A stretch of DNA of 64,000 nucleotides. Origin: Plesiomonas sp051652165 (GTDB taxonomy: Bacteria > Pseudomonadota > Gammaproteobacteria > Enterobacterales > CAMTGL01). A model generated the notes under the pieces. It ran no database searches. It was not told where the DNA came from and was given only the letters and a program-made list of their open reading frames with translations. Below are positions 7,669-17,399 of this stretch, piece by piece (the stretch's first letter is position 1; each line of letters starts with the position of its first letter). The position numbers and the translations under genes are program-made. The stretch is from NCBI RefSeq assembly GCF_051652165.1, contig NZ_JBOFTR010000015.1:62001-126000 (forward strand), in the 5' to 3' direction.

Positions 7669-9183
7669 TTATTTTTGTGGACGCATTGCCGGGAACAGGA
7701 TCACATCACGGATACTCGGTGCGTTAGCAAAAATCATTGCCAAACGGTCGATACCGATACCTTCACCTGCTGTTGGTGGTAGGCCGTATTCCATTGCCAT
7801 GATGTATTCCGCATCATAATGCATAGCTTCAGCATCACCTGAATCACGCTCTACCAGTTGCTGGCGGAAACGGCGATCTTGGTCTTCTGGGTCATTCAAC
7901 TCAGAGTAAGCATTGGCAATTTCACGTGCACCGATGAACAGCTCAAAACGGTCAGTTACACTTGCATCTTCATCGTTAGCACGTGCCAGCGGAGAAGTCT
8001 CTGCCGGATGCTTAGTGATAAAGGTTGGTTGGATCAGGCAGTGTTCAGCCAGCTCTTCGAAGATCTCAACTTGCAGACGGCCTACGCCCCACTGCGGCTG
8101 GTACTTGATCTTGTGCGCATCACACGTTGCACGTGCCGCTTCCAGCGTATCAAGCTTATCGATAGTCAGGTCAGTATACTTAATTGTTGCTTCAGCAGGC
8201 GTTAAACGGTCAAATGGCTTGCTAAAATCATACACATGATCACCGTAATGAACGGTGGTTGAACCCAGAATGTTCATCGCCAGAGTACGGAACATATCTT
8301 CGGTTTTATCCATCAGATCGTTGTAGTCTGCGTATGCCTGATAAAACTCAAGCATGGTGAACTCAGGGTTGTGGCGTGCTGATAAGCCTTCGTTACGGAA
8401 GTTACGGTTAACTTCGAATACACGCTCCATCCCACCCACAACCAGACGCTTCAAATACAACTCAGGTGCGATACGCAAGAACATCTCTTGATCCAGCGCA
8501 TTATGGTGGGTAGAAAACGGCAGTGCTGTTGTTCCACCTGGAATCGGGTGCAGCATTGGTGTTTCGACTTCAACGAAGTTTTGATCTTCTAAATAACGGC
8601 GAATACCGCTGATCACTTTTGAGCGGATCTCAAACGTACGACGAGATTCTGGGCTAGTAATCAAATCTAAATAACGCTGACGATAGCGCATTTCAGTATC
8701 TGATAGGCCGTGGAACTTGTCTGGCAGAGGGCGCAGTGCTTTAGTCAGCAAACGCACTTCTGTACAGTGAATCGTCAGTTCGCCAGTTTGTGTCTTAAAC
8801 AACTTACCGCGTGCACCAACGATATCGCCCATGTCCCATTTCTTGAACTTCTCGTTGTAAACGCCTTCTGGCAGATCATCACGAGATACATACAGCTGGA
8901 TCTGACCACCCATATCCTGCAAAGTGACGAAAGCAGCTTTACCCATGATACGACGGGTCATGATACGGCCAGCCACTACCACTTCTTTGTTCAGTGCTTC
9001 TAACTCTTCCTTAGACTTATCATCAAACGCGGCATGCACCTCGTTAGAAATGCTGTCACGACGGAAATCATTTGGAAAAGCAATCCCCTCTTCGCGCAGA
9101 GCTGCCAACTTTGCACGGCGGGTTGCCATTTCACTGTTCAGATCTAATGTACTTTCTTGCTCAAGATTTTGTTGTTCAGACAT
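7669..9183 (-). CDS. lysS: Lysyl-tRNA synthetase, class II
   Basis: Charges tRNA-Lys with lysine. 504 residues, matching the usual 505 of E. coli. The N-terminal OB-fold anticodon-binding domain covers about residues 60-170. The class II core follows, with motif 2 around FRNEGLSARHNPEFTMLE and motif 3 at GIGIDRLAM near the C-terminus. Start ATG at 9183 has TAAGGA a few bases upstream, inside the end of prfB; only 9 bp separate the genes. This prfB-lysS pair is translated together in many gammaproteobacteria. Confidence 0.98.
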   Translation of the reverse strand: MSEQQNLEQESTLDLNSEMATRRAKLAALREEGIAFPNDFRRDSISNEVHAAFDDKSKEELEALNKEVVVAGRIMTRRIMGKAAFVTLQDMGGQIQLYVSRDDLPEGVYNEKFKKWDMGDIVGARGKLFKTQTGELTIHCTEVRLLTKALRPLPDKFHGLSDTEMRYRQRYLDLITSPESRRTFEIRSKVISGIRRYLEDQNFVEVETPMLHPIPGGTTALPFSTHHNALDQEMFLRIAPELYLKRLVVGGMERVFEVNRNFRNEGLSARHNPEFTMLEFYQAYADYNDLMDKTEDMFRTLAMNILGSTTVHYGDHVYDFSKPFDRLTPAEATIKYTDLTIDKLDTLEAARATCDAHKIKYQPQWGVGRLQVEIFEELAEHCLIQPTFITKHPAETSPLARANDEDASVTDRFELFIGAREIANAYSELNDPEDQDRRFRQQLVERDSGDAEAMHYDAEYIMAMEYGLPPTAGEGIGIDRLAMIFANAPSIRDVILFPAMRPQK

Positions 9184-9192
9184 GGGAGTTCC

Positions 9193-10291
9193 TTACAATC
9201 CGGCTTTTAAACTTGCCTCAATAAAGCGATCTAAATCACCATCCAATACAGCTTGTGTATTGCGATTTTCGATTCCTGTACGTAAATCTTTAATGCGGGA
9301 GTCATCCAAAACATAAGAGCGAATCTGACTACCCCAGCCGATGTCAGACTTAGTGTCTTCCATCGCTTGTTTTTCAGCATTTTGTTTTTGCAGTTCCAAC
9401 TCATAAAGTTTGGCTTTCAACTGCTTCATACACTGATCTTTGTTCTTATGTTGCGAACGGTCATTTTGACACTGCACGACAGTGTTAGTCGGTATATGTG
9501 TAATCCGCACCGCAGATTCAGTTCGGTTTACGTGTTGCCCACCTGCACCTGAGGCGCGATAAACATCAATACGTAAGTCGGCAGGATTAATATCAATATC
9601 AATATTGTCATCAATTTCTGGATAGACAAACGCAGAGCTAAATGAGGTATGGCGGCGGCCACCTGAATCAAATGGGCTTTTGCGCACTAAACGGTGAACG
9701 CCGGTCTCGGTACGTAACCAGCCGTAAGCATATTCACCGCTAATCTTAATGGTTGCGCCTTTAATGCCAGCAACATCACCATCAGACTCGTCCATCACTT
9801 CAGTCTTAAAGCCTTTGCTCTCTGCCCAGCGCAGATACATACGCAGCAGCATGCTGGCCCAATCTTGTGCTTCTGTACCACCGGAGCCGGCTTGCAGATC
9901 AAGGTAGCAATCTGAACTGTCATTCGGGCCTGAGAACATCCGGCGAAATTCCAGTTTGGCCAGTTTTTTTTCTAACTCTGCTAACTCAGCCACCGCTTCA
10001 TTGAAGGTCTCTTCATCTTCCGCTTCAACGGCCAGCTCTAGCAGCCCTTCGACATCTTCTAAGCCCTGATCCAGATCATCAATAGTATTGACAACAGCTT
10101 CTAAACTCGCACGCTCTTTACCCAACGCTTGAGCTCGATCAGGTTCATTCCAGACATCAGGTTGCTCTAATTCCGCATTAACTTCTTCTAGACGCTCTTT
10201 TTTAGCATCGTAGTCAAAGATACCCCCGAAGGGTATTGGTGCGTTCGCTCAGGTCTTGAATACCGTTTTTTACAGGATTAATTTCAAACAT
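9193..10291 (-). CDS. prfB: Peptide chain release factor 2 (programmed +1 frameshift)
   Basis: RF2 recognises UAA and UGA and releases the finished peptide. The gene is read in two frames. Frame 1 begins at ATG 10291 and runs 25 codons to an in-frame TGA at 10216-10214, in the context CTT-TGA-C. After a +1 shift, translation continues from 10215 for 340 residues, giving 365 in total, the E. coli length. A GGGGG sequence before the slip site acts as the internal Shine-Dalgarno. The tripeptide SPF and the GGQ motif in SGAGGQHVN are present. RF2 level thus controls its own synthesis. The TGA is not a mutation. Confidence 0.97.
10214..10235 (-). promoter_or_regulatory. RF2 programmed frameshift site
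   Basis: On the minus strand the site reads CGGGGGTATCTTTGAC. The G-run is the ribosome-stalling Shine-Dalgarno-like element, CTT is the slippery codon and TGA-C the weak stop. E. coli has AGGGGG in place of CGGGGG. Confidence 0.93.
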
Positions 10292-10397
10292 AGTAATTTG
10301 CGTCTTTACTCATTATTTTGGCCAAAACACTTGGAGTCTAGCGGATTAACGCCCGAAGTTACAAGGTCAGTTCATACTCATTGCATCGTGAGTATCA

Positions 10398-12125
10398 TCA
10401 TAACGCGTCGATATGCTCAACTAACAGTTGTACATTCCGATTACCACGAAATTCATTAATCTCTAAGCGGTATGCAAGCCGTACTTGTCGTACTGTTGGG
10501 TCTGGCCATAATGTGGTGTCTACATTAAATGCTATCGCATCAAGCATCGGGCCACCTGCAATAGGTTCAAGCAACATTTTCAGATGCTTATCACCGACTT
10601 TGCGCTGCTGCAACAAGGTAAACTCGCCATCAAACAGTGGTTCGTTAAACCCTTGCCCCCATGGGCCAGCTTGACGTAGCATCTCTGCTGTTTCTATCGT
10701 CATTAACGCTGTGGGTAACTCCCCATCACTCCAAATTTTGCCTTGCAGTGCTGACTCATCTAACCACTCGGTAACAATATTGGCAAAACAGTGCTGAAAA
10801 CGGGAAAATTGCGCCTCATCTATCGATAATCCAGCAGCCATGGCATGCCCACCAAAACGCTGAATTAACCCTGGATTTTGTGAATCTAACCGCTCCAGTG
10901 CATCACGCATATGTAAGCCAACAATTGAGCGTCCTGAACCTTTTAAAATCCCATCACCTGCAGGTGCAAACGCAATCACAGGCCGATGAAAACGCTCTTT
11001 AATACGAGAAGCTAAAATACCTACCACTCCTTGATGCCACTCTGGATGAAACAGTGCAAGCCCGCATGGTAGTAAATTATGATCTTGATCTAATTTTTGA
11101 CAAAGATTCAGTGCCTCTTGCTGCATACCCTGCTCAATTTCTCGCCGAGTTTGGTTTAACACATCAAGATCACAAGCTATCTCACGGGCCACGCTCATCT
11201 CTTCACATAAGAGCAATGTCACGCCAATTGACATATTATCCAAACGCCCTGCAGCGTTCAGACGCGGGCCAAGAGCAAAGCCTAAATCACTGGCCACTAA
11301 TTGACGCGGATCTCTATTTGCTACTTCCAGCAAAGCTAAAATACCGGGTCGACAACGCCCTGCACGAATACGGTTTAGCCCTTGCCAGATCAGTAGGCGG
11401 TTATTAGCATCAAGTGGTACAACATCAGCAACACTGCCTAATGCGACTAAGTCTAGCAGTTCTGCTAAATTAGGTTCATTAATCTCCTGACGAGAGAACC
11501 AATTATCAGTGCGTAACGCTGCCCGTAAAGCCAGCATCAGGTAAAAAGCCACACCCACACCAGCCAGTGCTTTAGAAGGAAAGTGGCAACTATGCAAGTT
11601 CGGGTTGACGATGGCATCAGCATCGGGCAGCGTAGTGCCTTGCAGATGGTGATCGGTGATTAATACCTGTATGCCGCGCGCATGCGCTTCCTGCACGCCG
11701 CTGTGCGATGAAATGCCGTTATCTACCGTCATAATCAACTCTGCACCTAACGCTTGAGCTTGGATCACCACCTCTGGGCTGAGACCGTAGCCATCTTCAA
11801 AGCGGTTTGGAACCAAAAAGTTAACCCGCCTTGCGCCTAATGATCGTAGTGCTAAAACACTCAGTGCGGTACTCGTTGCACCATCAGCATCAAAATCACC
11901 CACAATAGTAATTTGACGATCAGCATAAATAGCCTGTTGCAAAAGCTGAGTCGCCTGCTCAATTCCTTGCAGTTGACGATAATCGAGCAGATGTTTAATT
12001 GAGCGATCTAACTGCTGCAAAGCACTTACACCACGTCGGGCATAAATCTGACGTAAAAACGGTGGAAATACCTCCGCAAGATGCGAATCATCGACCTGCG
12101 GACGACGGCAAATTTCAGTATTCAT
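10398..12125 (-). CDS. recJ: Single-stranded-DNA-specific exonuclease RecJ
   Basis: 5'-3' exonuclease of recombination and mismatch repair. The protein is 575 residues from ATG 12125 (E. coli 577). The DHH-family motifs are visible: GDFDADGATSTA near residues 75-86, DNGIS, the ITDHH motif giving the family its name, and NPN. The C-terminal DHHA1 region includes RFGGHAMAAGLS. I chose ATG 12125 because AGGAA lies just upstream; the frame stays open for 21 further codons but those have no homologous look. It sits between prfB and dsbC as in E. coli. Confidence 0.97.
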   Translation of the reverse strand: MNTEICRRPQVDDSHLAEVFPPFLRQIYARRGVSALQQLDRSIKHLLDYRQLQGIEQATQLLQQAIYADRQITIVGDFDADGATSTALSVLALRSLGARRVNFLVPNRFEDGYGLSPEVVIQAQALGAELIMTVDNGISSHSGVQEAHARGIQVLITDHHLQGTTLPDADAIVNPNLHSCHFPSKALAGVGVAFYLMLALRAALRTDNWFSRQEINEPNLAELLDLVALGSVADVVPLDANNRLLIWQGLNRIRAGRCRPGILALLEVANRDPRQLVASDLGFALGPRLNAAGRLDNMSIGVTLLLCEEMSVAREIACDLDVLNQTRREIEQGMQQEALNLCQKLDQDHNLLPCGLALFHPEWHQGVVGILASRIKERFHRPVIAFAPAGDGILKGSGRSIVGLHMRDALERLDSQNPGLIQRFGGHAMAAGLSIDEAQFSRFQHCFANIVTEWLDESALQGKIWSDGELPTALMTIETAEMLRQAGPWGQGFNEPLFDGEFTLLQQRKVGDKHLKMLLEPIAGGPMLDAIAFNVDTTLWPDPTVRQVRLAYRLEINEFRGNRNVQLLVEHIDAL

Positions 12126-12291
12126 GGTGTTCCTAACAGCATAACAAGATAAAAAACAGCGCAGAAAAAGCACAGATGTGGTAGACAAAAGCGGTTAATT
12201 AACGGGAATAAATACCGATTCTGATGGCTAAACAGTGTTTATTACAGATATACAGAAGAACGCAGCATTTTATCTTAAACCCATATATTTA

Positions 12292-12334
12292 CCCGTATGA
12301 TGTAATAATATCTTATTTATCAACATCATACGGG
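12292..12334. other. 12-bp perfect hairpin between dsbC and recJ
   Basis: Inverted repeat CCCGTATGATGT/ACATCATACGGG with a 19-nt AT-rich loop, 35 bp past the dsbC stop. No T-run follows on either strand. It may end or process the dsbC transcript before recJ. Confidence 0.5.
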
Positions 12335-12368
12335 ATCAGGTTATTACGAGAACAACACACATTGCAGA

Positions 12369-13070
12369 TTATTTGCTGGCAGCCTTAAGTACTTCAAGCA
12401 GTGCTTTAGGATCTCGATATCCAGGTAGCATATCGCCATTTGGCAATAACATTGCTGGCGTACCTTGAATGCCAAACTGATGACCCAATGTAAACTGTTT
12501 AGCAATAATAGAGTCTTTACTGTCTTTCGCTGGAACTGTTTTTCCTGCAAATGCATCTGTAAACGCTTGTTTTGGATCAGCCGATGCCCAAATTCCAGCC
12601 ATTTCATTCGCCGCATTCGAACCTACGCCATAACGTGGGAAGGCCATATAACGAATAGTAATGCCCAGATCATTATACTCTTTTATTTCATCGTGCAATT
12701 TACGGCAATATCCACACGTAATGTCAGTAAACACAGTGACTACATATTTTTGATCTTTGGCTTTGTAGACAATCATCTCTTTATCAAACTTGGCCAGCTC
12801 TTGCATCAGCAGTTGATTGGTTACATTTACCGGCTGCTTGGCGCTGAGTTGAAACATCGGGCCTTGCAGAACAAATTCGCCATTGTCACTAACATATAAC
12901 ACACCATTTTCAGTCAGCACTGTTTTCATGCCGGCAAGTGGCGAAGGTTGAATCACCGGATTTTCAATACCTAACCCTATCAATTTCGTTTTAATGGTTT
13001 GATCATCAGCGTGTGCAGCACTAAAAGCAAAGGTAGTCAGCAATGCGGCTAACGTTAACGTCTTTTTCAT
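12369..13070 (-). CDS. dsbC: Thiol:disulfide interchange protein DsbC
   Basis: Periplasmic disulfide isomerase that corrects wrong disulfides and is kept reduced by DsbD. 233 residues. A signal peptide covers about residues 1-21, with cleavage likely after the AHA segment. The N-terminal dimerisation domain spans roughly 22-90. The thioredoxin-fold domain follows, with the CGYC active site at residues 119-122 and the cis-proline loop in GTPAML near 203-208. ATG 13070 has AGGATAA upstream. It lies between xerD and recJ, the E. coli order. Confidence 0.97.
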   Translation of the reverse strand: MKKTLTLAALLTTFAFSAAHADDQTIKTKLIGLGIENPVIQPSPLAGMKTVLTENGVLYVSDNGEFVLQGPMFQLSAKQPVNVTNQLLMQELAKFDKEMIVYKAKDQKYVVTVFTDITCGYCRKLHDEIKEYNDLGITIRYMAFPRYGVGSNAANEMAGIWASADPKQAFTDAFAGKTVPAKDSKDSIIAKQFTLGHQFGIQGTPAMLLPNGDMLPGYRDPKALLEVLKAASK

Positions 13071-13099
13071 AAGTTATCCTGCTTAATGATATATAACAT

Positions 13100-13134
13100 T
13101 TTATTATACGTAATATGTATGTCTTTATTATACG
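13100..13134 (-). promoter_or_regulatory. Two TATAAT boxes in direct repeat upstream of dsbC
   Basis: On the minus strand CGTATAATAAA occurs twice, with TATAAT at 13132-13127 and 13108-13103, 24 bp apart. They look like two -10 elements of tandem dsbC promoters. The -35 elements are not clear. Confidence 0.45.
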
Positions 13135-13183
13135 CATTGTGTGATTGAATACCCGCAACTTGGCTATCACTTAAAAGAGCCCG

Positions 13184-14080
13184 TTATGCCCTAGGGTGGT
13201 GTTGCTCATGCAACTGCTTTAGGCGTTCGGTAGCCACATGAGTATAAATTTGTGTGGTGGATAAATCACTGTGCCCCAGTAACATTTGTACGACACGCAA
13301 ATCGGCGCCATGATTGAGCAGGTGTGTTGCAAAAGCGTGGCGCAATACGTGTGGTGATAACTTTTCAGCATCAATTCCGGCAATCACCGCGTAGTGCTTG
13401 ATACGATACCAAAACGTTTGCCGTGTCATCTGTGTACCACGTAGACTTGGAAATACCACATCCGAAGATCGATCATGTAATAGCGCAGCTCTCCCATAGG
13501 TTAAAAATCGCTCAACCCAATAGAGTGACTCTTCGCCCATCGGCACTAACCGCTCTTTATTTCCTTTCCCCACAACACGAATAACCCCTTGCCGTAAGCT
13601 TAGGCAATCCATCGTCAACCCGACTAATTCAGAGACCCGCAGCCCAGCAGCATACAGCAGCTCTAACATGGCTTTATCGCGCAGTTCAAGAGGGTGTTCT
13701 GGATTAGGTGCAGCCATCAGCCGTTCCACTTGCAGTTCACTTAAATCTTTTGGCAAACGGGCAGGTAATTGCGGTGATGACAGTGCCACACTCGGATCAT
13801 CGCCACGCAGTTTCTCACGGTACAAATACTGAAATAACCGGCGCATTGCACTGAGCATACGAGCAGAGCTACTGGCTTTATAACCTTTATCTAACCGTTC
13901 AGCCATAAAGGCTTGCAGTTCATTGATTGAAGCACTTAACAATGTGCTTTGTTCGCGTTGTAACATCTCAACAAGTTGTGCGAGATCATGTCGATAAGAT
14001 GCTAATGTATTTTCTGAAAGATTTCGTTCTACCCACATCGCATCTAAAAACTGCTCAACTACATGCTGATCTTGCTGCAC
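13184..14080 (-). CDS. xerD: Tyrosine recombinase XerD
   Basis: With XerC it resolves chromosome dimers at dif, activated by FtsK. 298 residues, the standard length. All catalytic residues are present: Arg148, Lys172, His244, Arg247, His270 and the nucleophile Tyr279. The start is a GTG at 14080 preceded by AGGGGTTGG. The gene diverges from fldB and leads into dsbC-recJ, as in E. coli, so it is the housekeeping enzyme and not an integron or phage integrase. Confidence 0.97.
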   Translation of the reverse strand: MQQDQHVVEQFLDAMWVERNLSENTLASYRHDLAQLVEMLQREQSTLLSASINELQAFMAERLDKGYKASSSARMLSAMRRLFQYLYREKLRGDDPSVALSSPQLPARLPKDLSELQVERLMAAPNPEHPLELRDKAMLELLYAAGLRVSELVGLTMDCLSLRQGVIRVVGKGNKERLVPMGEESLYWVERFLTYGRAALLHDRSSDVVFPSLRGTQMTRQTFWYRIKHYAVIAGIDAEKLSPHVLRHAFATHLLNHGADLRVVQMLLGHSDLSTTQIYTHVATERLKQLHEQHHPRA

Positions 14081-14234
14081 ACCAACCCCTTAACATTCTG
14101 GTGGAAATAGACCCAAGATAATGACCAATACAGCCTGATATTTACTCGCCTTTATCAAGAAAACAGTACAGATCAGATACGCTGGTAATTTCTGGTACAC
14201 TGAGAAAAGATTACATTATCACAGGGTATCTGGC

Positions 14235-14753
14235 ATGAAATTTGGCTTATTTTATGGCTCAACAACCTGCTACACCGAAATGGCCGCAGAGAAAATCCGC
14301 GATGCAATAGGTGCTGATTTAGTCACGTTGCACAATGTAAAAGAGACCCCACTGACACAAATGTGTGATTATGATGTATTAATTTTAGGGATCTCTACTT
14401 GGGATTTTGGCGAACGACAAGAAGATTGGGATGCCATTTGGCATACACTCGATGATCTTGATCTCTCAACAAAAATCATTGCACTATATGGCTTAGGTGA
14501 TCAAGTAGGATATGGCGAATGGTTTCTGGATGCAATGGGGTTATTGCACGATAAGTTGCTCACCTGTGGTGCGCAGTGTATTGGTTATTGGCCCGTTGAT
14601 GGTTATACGTTTGTCGCATCAAAAGCACTGACTGCAGATAACCAAACCTTTGTTGGGTTGGCGCTTGATGAAGAGAATCAATACACACTCAGTGATCAAC
14701 GCATTGCACAGTGGAGTGAGCAAATTTTGTTAGAAATTGAGGCGTTGCTCTAA
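14235..14753 (+). CDS. fldB: Flavodoxin 2
   Basis: FMN-binding electron carrier, 172 residues. The phosphate-binding loop near the N-terminus reads GLFYGSTTCYTE, with the extra cysteine typical of FldB and unlike FldA. The WDFG and YGLGDQ-GYGEWF segments form the two flavin-stacking loops of long-chain flavodoxins. It is divergent from xerD, as in E. coli, and converges on brnQ with a shared terminator between them. Confidence 0.95.
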   Translation: MKFGLFYGSTTCYTEMAAEKIRDAIGADLVTLHNVKETPLTQMCDYDVLILGISTWDFGERQEDWDAIWHTLDDLDLSTKIIALYGLGDQVGYGEWFLDAMGLLHDKLLTCGAQCIGYWPVDGYTFVASKALTADNQTFVGLALDEENQYTLSDQRIAQWSEQILLEIEALL

Positions 14754-14842
14754 CATCTCCCATCATGCGTTTTTTATGGATATTCATTGATACTCATTAT
14801 AGCAGCGAAAAATAGCCACTATAATGGGTGCTCATCACCAAC

Positions 14843-14896
14843 AAAAAGCCATCTCACTGTGTTCTATGGATAACGCACGATAAGATGGCTTTTTTG
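14843..14896. terminator. Bidirectional terminator between fldB and brnQ
   Basis: Inverted repeat AAAAAGCCATCT/AGATGGCTTTTTT around a 27-nt loop, between two converging genes. T-runs are present in both directions. Confidence 0.8.
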
Positions 14897-14919
14897 ATCA
14901 GCAGATTATGTTTTTATCA

Positions 14920-16230
14920 TCACACTGTTTGTATTTTACTTTCACTTTCACGGCTTGGCAGCATCAGCGCAACGGCCAGTGCAACCACGGTTGGTAATAC
15001 CCATGCCATACTCTTATTAAACAGCGGTAAAAAATTCATCACTGACAAATTTGCACCTGCAGCAACAGCCGCATCCATCAGACTAAAGACCAAGGCAACA
15101 CTGAGTACTAAGCGATAACCTAAAGCCGGATTTTTCAACCATGGGCGAGCAAATGTCAGCATCACTAAGCCAACGGCCAATGGGTATAGAGCATATAATA
15201 CGGGTACTGATAGGCTAATTAGAGTACTCAAGCCAACATTGGCCACAACCGCACAAATAACCCCCAATACCACTACCCACTGGCGATACGAAAACGGTGT
15301 CAAACTTGAGAAGTAATCAGAGCAGGCACAAAGTAACCCTACGGCAGTAGTCATACAGGCTAAAATCACCACGGCAGATAAAATCCACTGACCTGGTTGA
15401 CCAAACAACGCTTGAACATAAACAGCAAATATTGCGCCGCCATTATCCAAACCGCCTGCAATGGTGGCCGATGTTGCCCCTAATCGAAACAGCGAAATAT
15501 AGACAAATGCCAAACCCGCTGCCGCAATCAGACCGGCAATAATCAAATATTTACAGGTAACCTTGTTATCTGTAATCCCTTTACTGCGGATCACATCTAC
15601 AATCAGCATACCGAACATTAGCGCAGCAAAGGTATCCATGGTGTTATAACCATCCAAGAAACCTTTGGTAAACGGTGAATGAATATAATCACCCTGTGCA
15701 GCTTGTACCGCACCTTGCGGGGCAACCACAACGGCGATCGCTAACACAGCCAGCAACAAGAACAAAATCGGGGTCATCACTTTACCGATACTGTCAATTA
15801 ACGCCCCCCGACTCCATGACAACATCACTGCCAGCGCAAAAAATCCGGCCGTTATCAGCATTTGTGTTGTGCCATCAGGCGCACTGAAATAGGGCTTCAT
15901 AGCCATTTCATATGCCACTAAACCGGTACGCGGTGCAGCAAACGCAGGGCCAATCACAATAAACAAAAGCACAGATGCAAATGTACCAAACCCTGCAGGA
16001 AGGTCACGGGTCATATTAGGTAAACCACCACCGGAACGTGCCACGGCAATAATGGAAATGAGAGGTAAACCAACAGCCGTGGTAAGAAAGCCCAGAGTAG
16101 CAAGTACAGAGTGATCACCCGCTAGTTGGCCAGCTAACGGAGGAAAAATAATATTTCCAGCGCCTAAAAAGAAGGCAAAGGTCATCATGCCCAACCCCAT
16201 TATATCCTGCCATCTCAATGTCTGTTTCAC
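14920..16230 (-). CDS. brnQ: Branched-chain amino acid:cation symporter
   Basis: Inner-membrane LIVCS-family carrier for leucine, valine and isoleucine driven by sodium or protons. 436 residues (E. coli BrnQ 439) with about 12 hydrophobic segments. The N-terminal signature GLGMMTFAFFLGAGNIIFPP is intact, up to the second membrane segment. The start is GTG at 16230 preceded by AGAGGTG. The gene stands alone, with its own terminator; it fits functionally with the ilv and leu genes further along. Confidence 0.94.
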   Translation of the reverse strand: MKQTLRWQDIMGLGMMTFAFFLGAGNIIFPPLAGQLAGDHSVLATLGFLTTAVGLPLISIIAVARSGGGLPNMTRDLPAGFGTFASVLLFIVIGPAFAAPRTGLVAYEMAMKPYFSAPDGTTQMLITAGFFALAVMLSWSRGALIDSIGKVMTPILFLLLAVLAIAVVVAPQGAVQAAQGDYIHSPFTKGFLDGYNTMDTFAALMFGMLIVDVIRSKGITDNKVTCKYLIIAGLIAAAGLAFVYISLFRLGATSATIAGGLDNGGAIFAVYVQALFGQPGQWILSAVVILACMTTAVGLLCACSDYFSSLTPFSYRQWVVVLGVICAVVANVGLSTLISLSVPVLYALYPLAVGLVMLTFARPWLKNPALGYRLVLSVALVFSLMDAAVAAGANLSVMNFLPLFNKSMAWVLPTVVALAVALMLPSRESESKIQTV

Positions 16231-16502
16231 GGCTACACCTCTTTACTTAGCAATATCTATCAGTACATAACCGGTATAAAAGCAACAAATAAGGCTGAAT
16301 AAATCACACCTTCAGGCGCACGATATCTGATGAAACCCGGTTAATGCGAAAATGGTAGGGCAACAACAAAGGCGATATTCTGCGCAACAGTCGGTGCTTT
16401 TATCCTTACTATTGCGGTGAAATAGTTGTTAATCAGAATAACCCTCTGGCAACTTTGCACTAAAAAGCATCATCTATGATCGATACTGGCAGCGCAATGC
16501 AC

Positions 16503-17285
16503 TCAGAAAAAAAGGTAAAAATCTTTTGTTAGATCACGATAATCGCAGTGATAAACTCCATGCATTGCATTAATAACTAGTTTTTTATCCTGCCTATCTT
16601 GTCTGACAAATCCAAATTCCAGCAGAATACGTTGTGCTTTTTTCCCTTCACGGCTAAAAACAGCTATAGCTTGATAACAAAACAGACCAAAATCTTGCGC
16701 TAATGCACATATAGGCTCAGCAACATCAAACGGCAAAACCAGACACACGCGGCCGGTGGGCGCTAATACTCGACACGCACTCTGCAACAGCACTTCATGG
16801 CTGAGTGTATCGGTATAACGTGCTGCATCTCTGGCAGTATCACGACAGGCTACGCCAGATTCAAAATAGGGGGGATTAGAGACAACGAGATCAAACTTCA
16901 ACAGATTATGCTGCGAAAATTGCTGAATAGACTGGTTAGATAACCTGATTTTATGCTGCCAAGGTGAAGCAGCAATATTTTCTTTTGCTTGCTCTGCAGC
17001 TATATTGTCTAATTCAACTGCCGTAATCTGTGTATTAGCAGGGGTGCGTTGTGCTAACATCAGAGCTATCAGGCCGGTTCCCGATCCGATATCCAGAATC
17101 TTTGCCGCGCCGTTTATTGGCGACCACGCTCCGAGCAAGATCCCATCTGTTCCGACCTTCATGGCACAACGATCGTGCGCGACAAAAAACTGCTTGAAGG
17201 TAAACCCATTACGCGCCAGATTACGGGGTGTTTTTTGGGGGATTTCTTCACTGTTATTGTTGAGTAAGAAGGGGTTATCAGACAT
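16503..17285 (-). CDS. trmN6: tRNA1(Val) (adenine37-N6)-methyltransferase TrmN6 (YfiC)
   Basis: SAM-dependent methyltransferase that makes m6A37 in tRNA-Val. 260 residues from ATG 17285. The SAM-binding motif DIGSGTGLIALML and the catalytic NPPY motif (VVSNPPYFESG) are clear. I chose 17285 because GGAGAG lies upstream and homology begins with the FTFKQF segment soon after. The frame stays open further upstream into the srmB promoter, but that part has no support. It diverges from srmB, exactly the E. coli pairing. Confidence 0.94.
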   Translation of the reverse strand: MSDNPFLLNNNSEEIPQKTPRNLARNGFTFKQFFVAHDRCAMKVGTDGILLGAWSPINGAAKILDIGSGTGLIALMLAQRTPANTQITAVELDNIAAEQAKENIAASPWQHKIRLSNQSIQQFSQHNLLKFDLVVSNPPYFESGVACRDTARDAARYTDTLSHEVLLQSACRVLAPTGRVCLVLPFDVAEPICALAQDFGLFCYQAIAVFSREGKKAQRILLEFGFVRQDRQDKKLVINAMHGVYHCDYRDLTKDFYLFF

Positions 17286-17399
17286 GGTATCTCTCCGCAA
17301 AAAGGTTGCCAAGCATAGGCGAAATGCAATTAAGCGTGAAGAGGCGTGAAGCAAAACGCCGGCAAGGTTATAATTTCCCCCTCGTATAAGAGGTGAACC

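Noticed and set aside
10214..10216. In-frame stop codon that would truncate prfB
   Set aside because: It is the known RF2 programmed frameshift, with all elements in place.
11054..11407. 117-codon plus-strand open frame within recJ
   Set aside because: It lies entirely opposite the conserved recJ coding sequence.
13184..14080. Tyrosine recombinase as a sign of a mobile element
   Set aside because: It is XerD by length, catalytic residues and its fldB/dsbC context.
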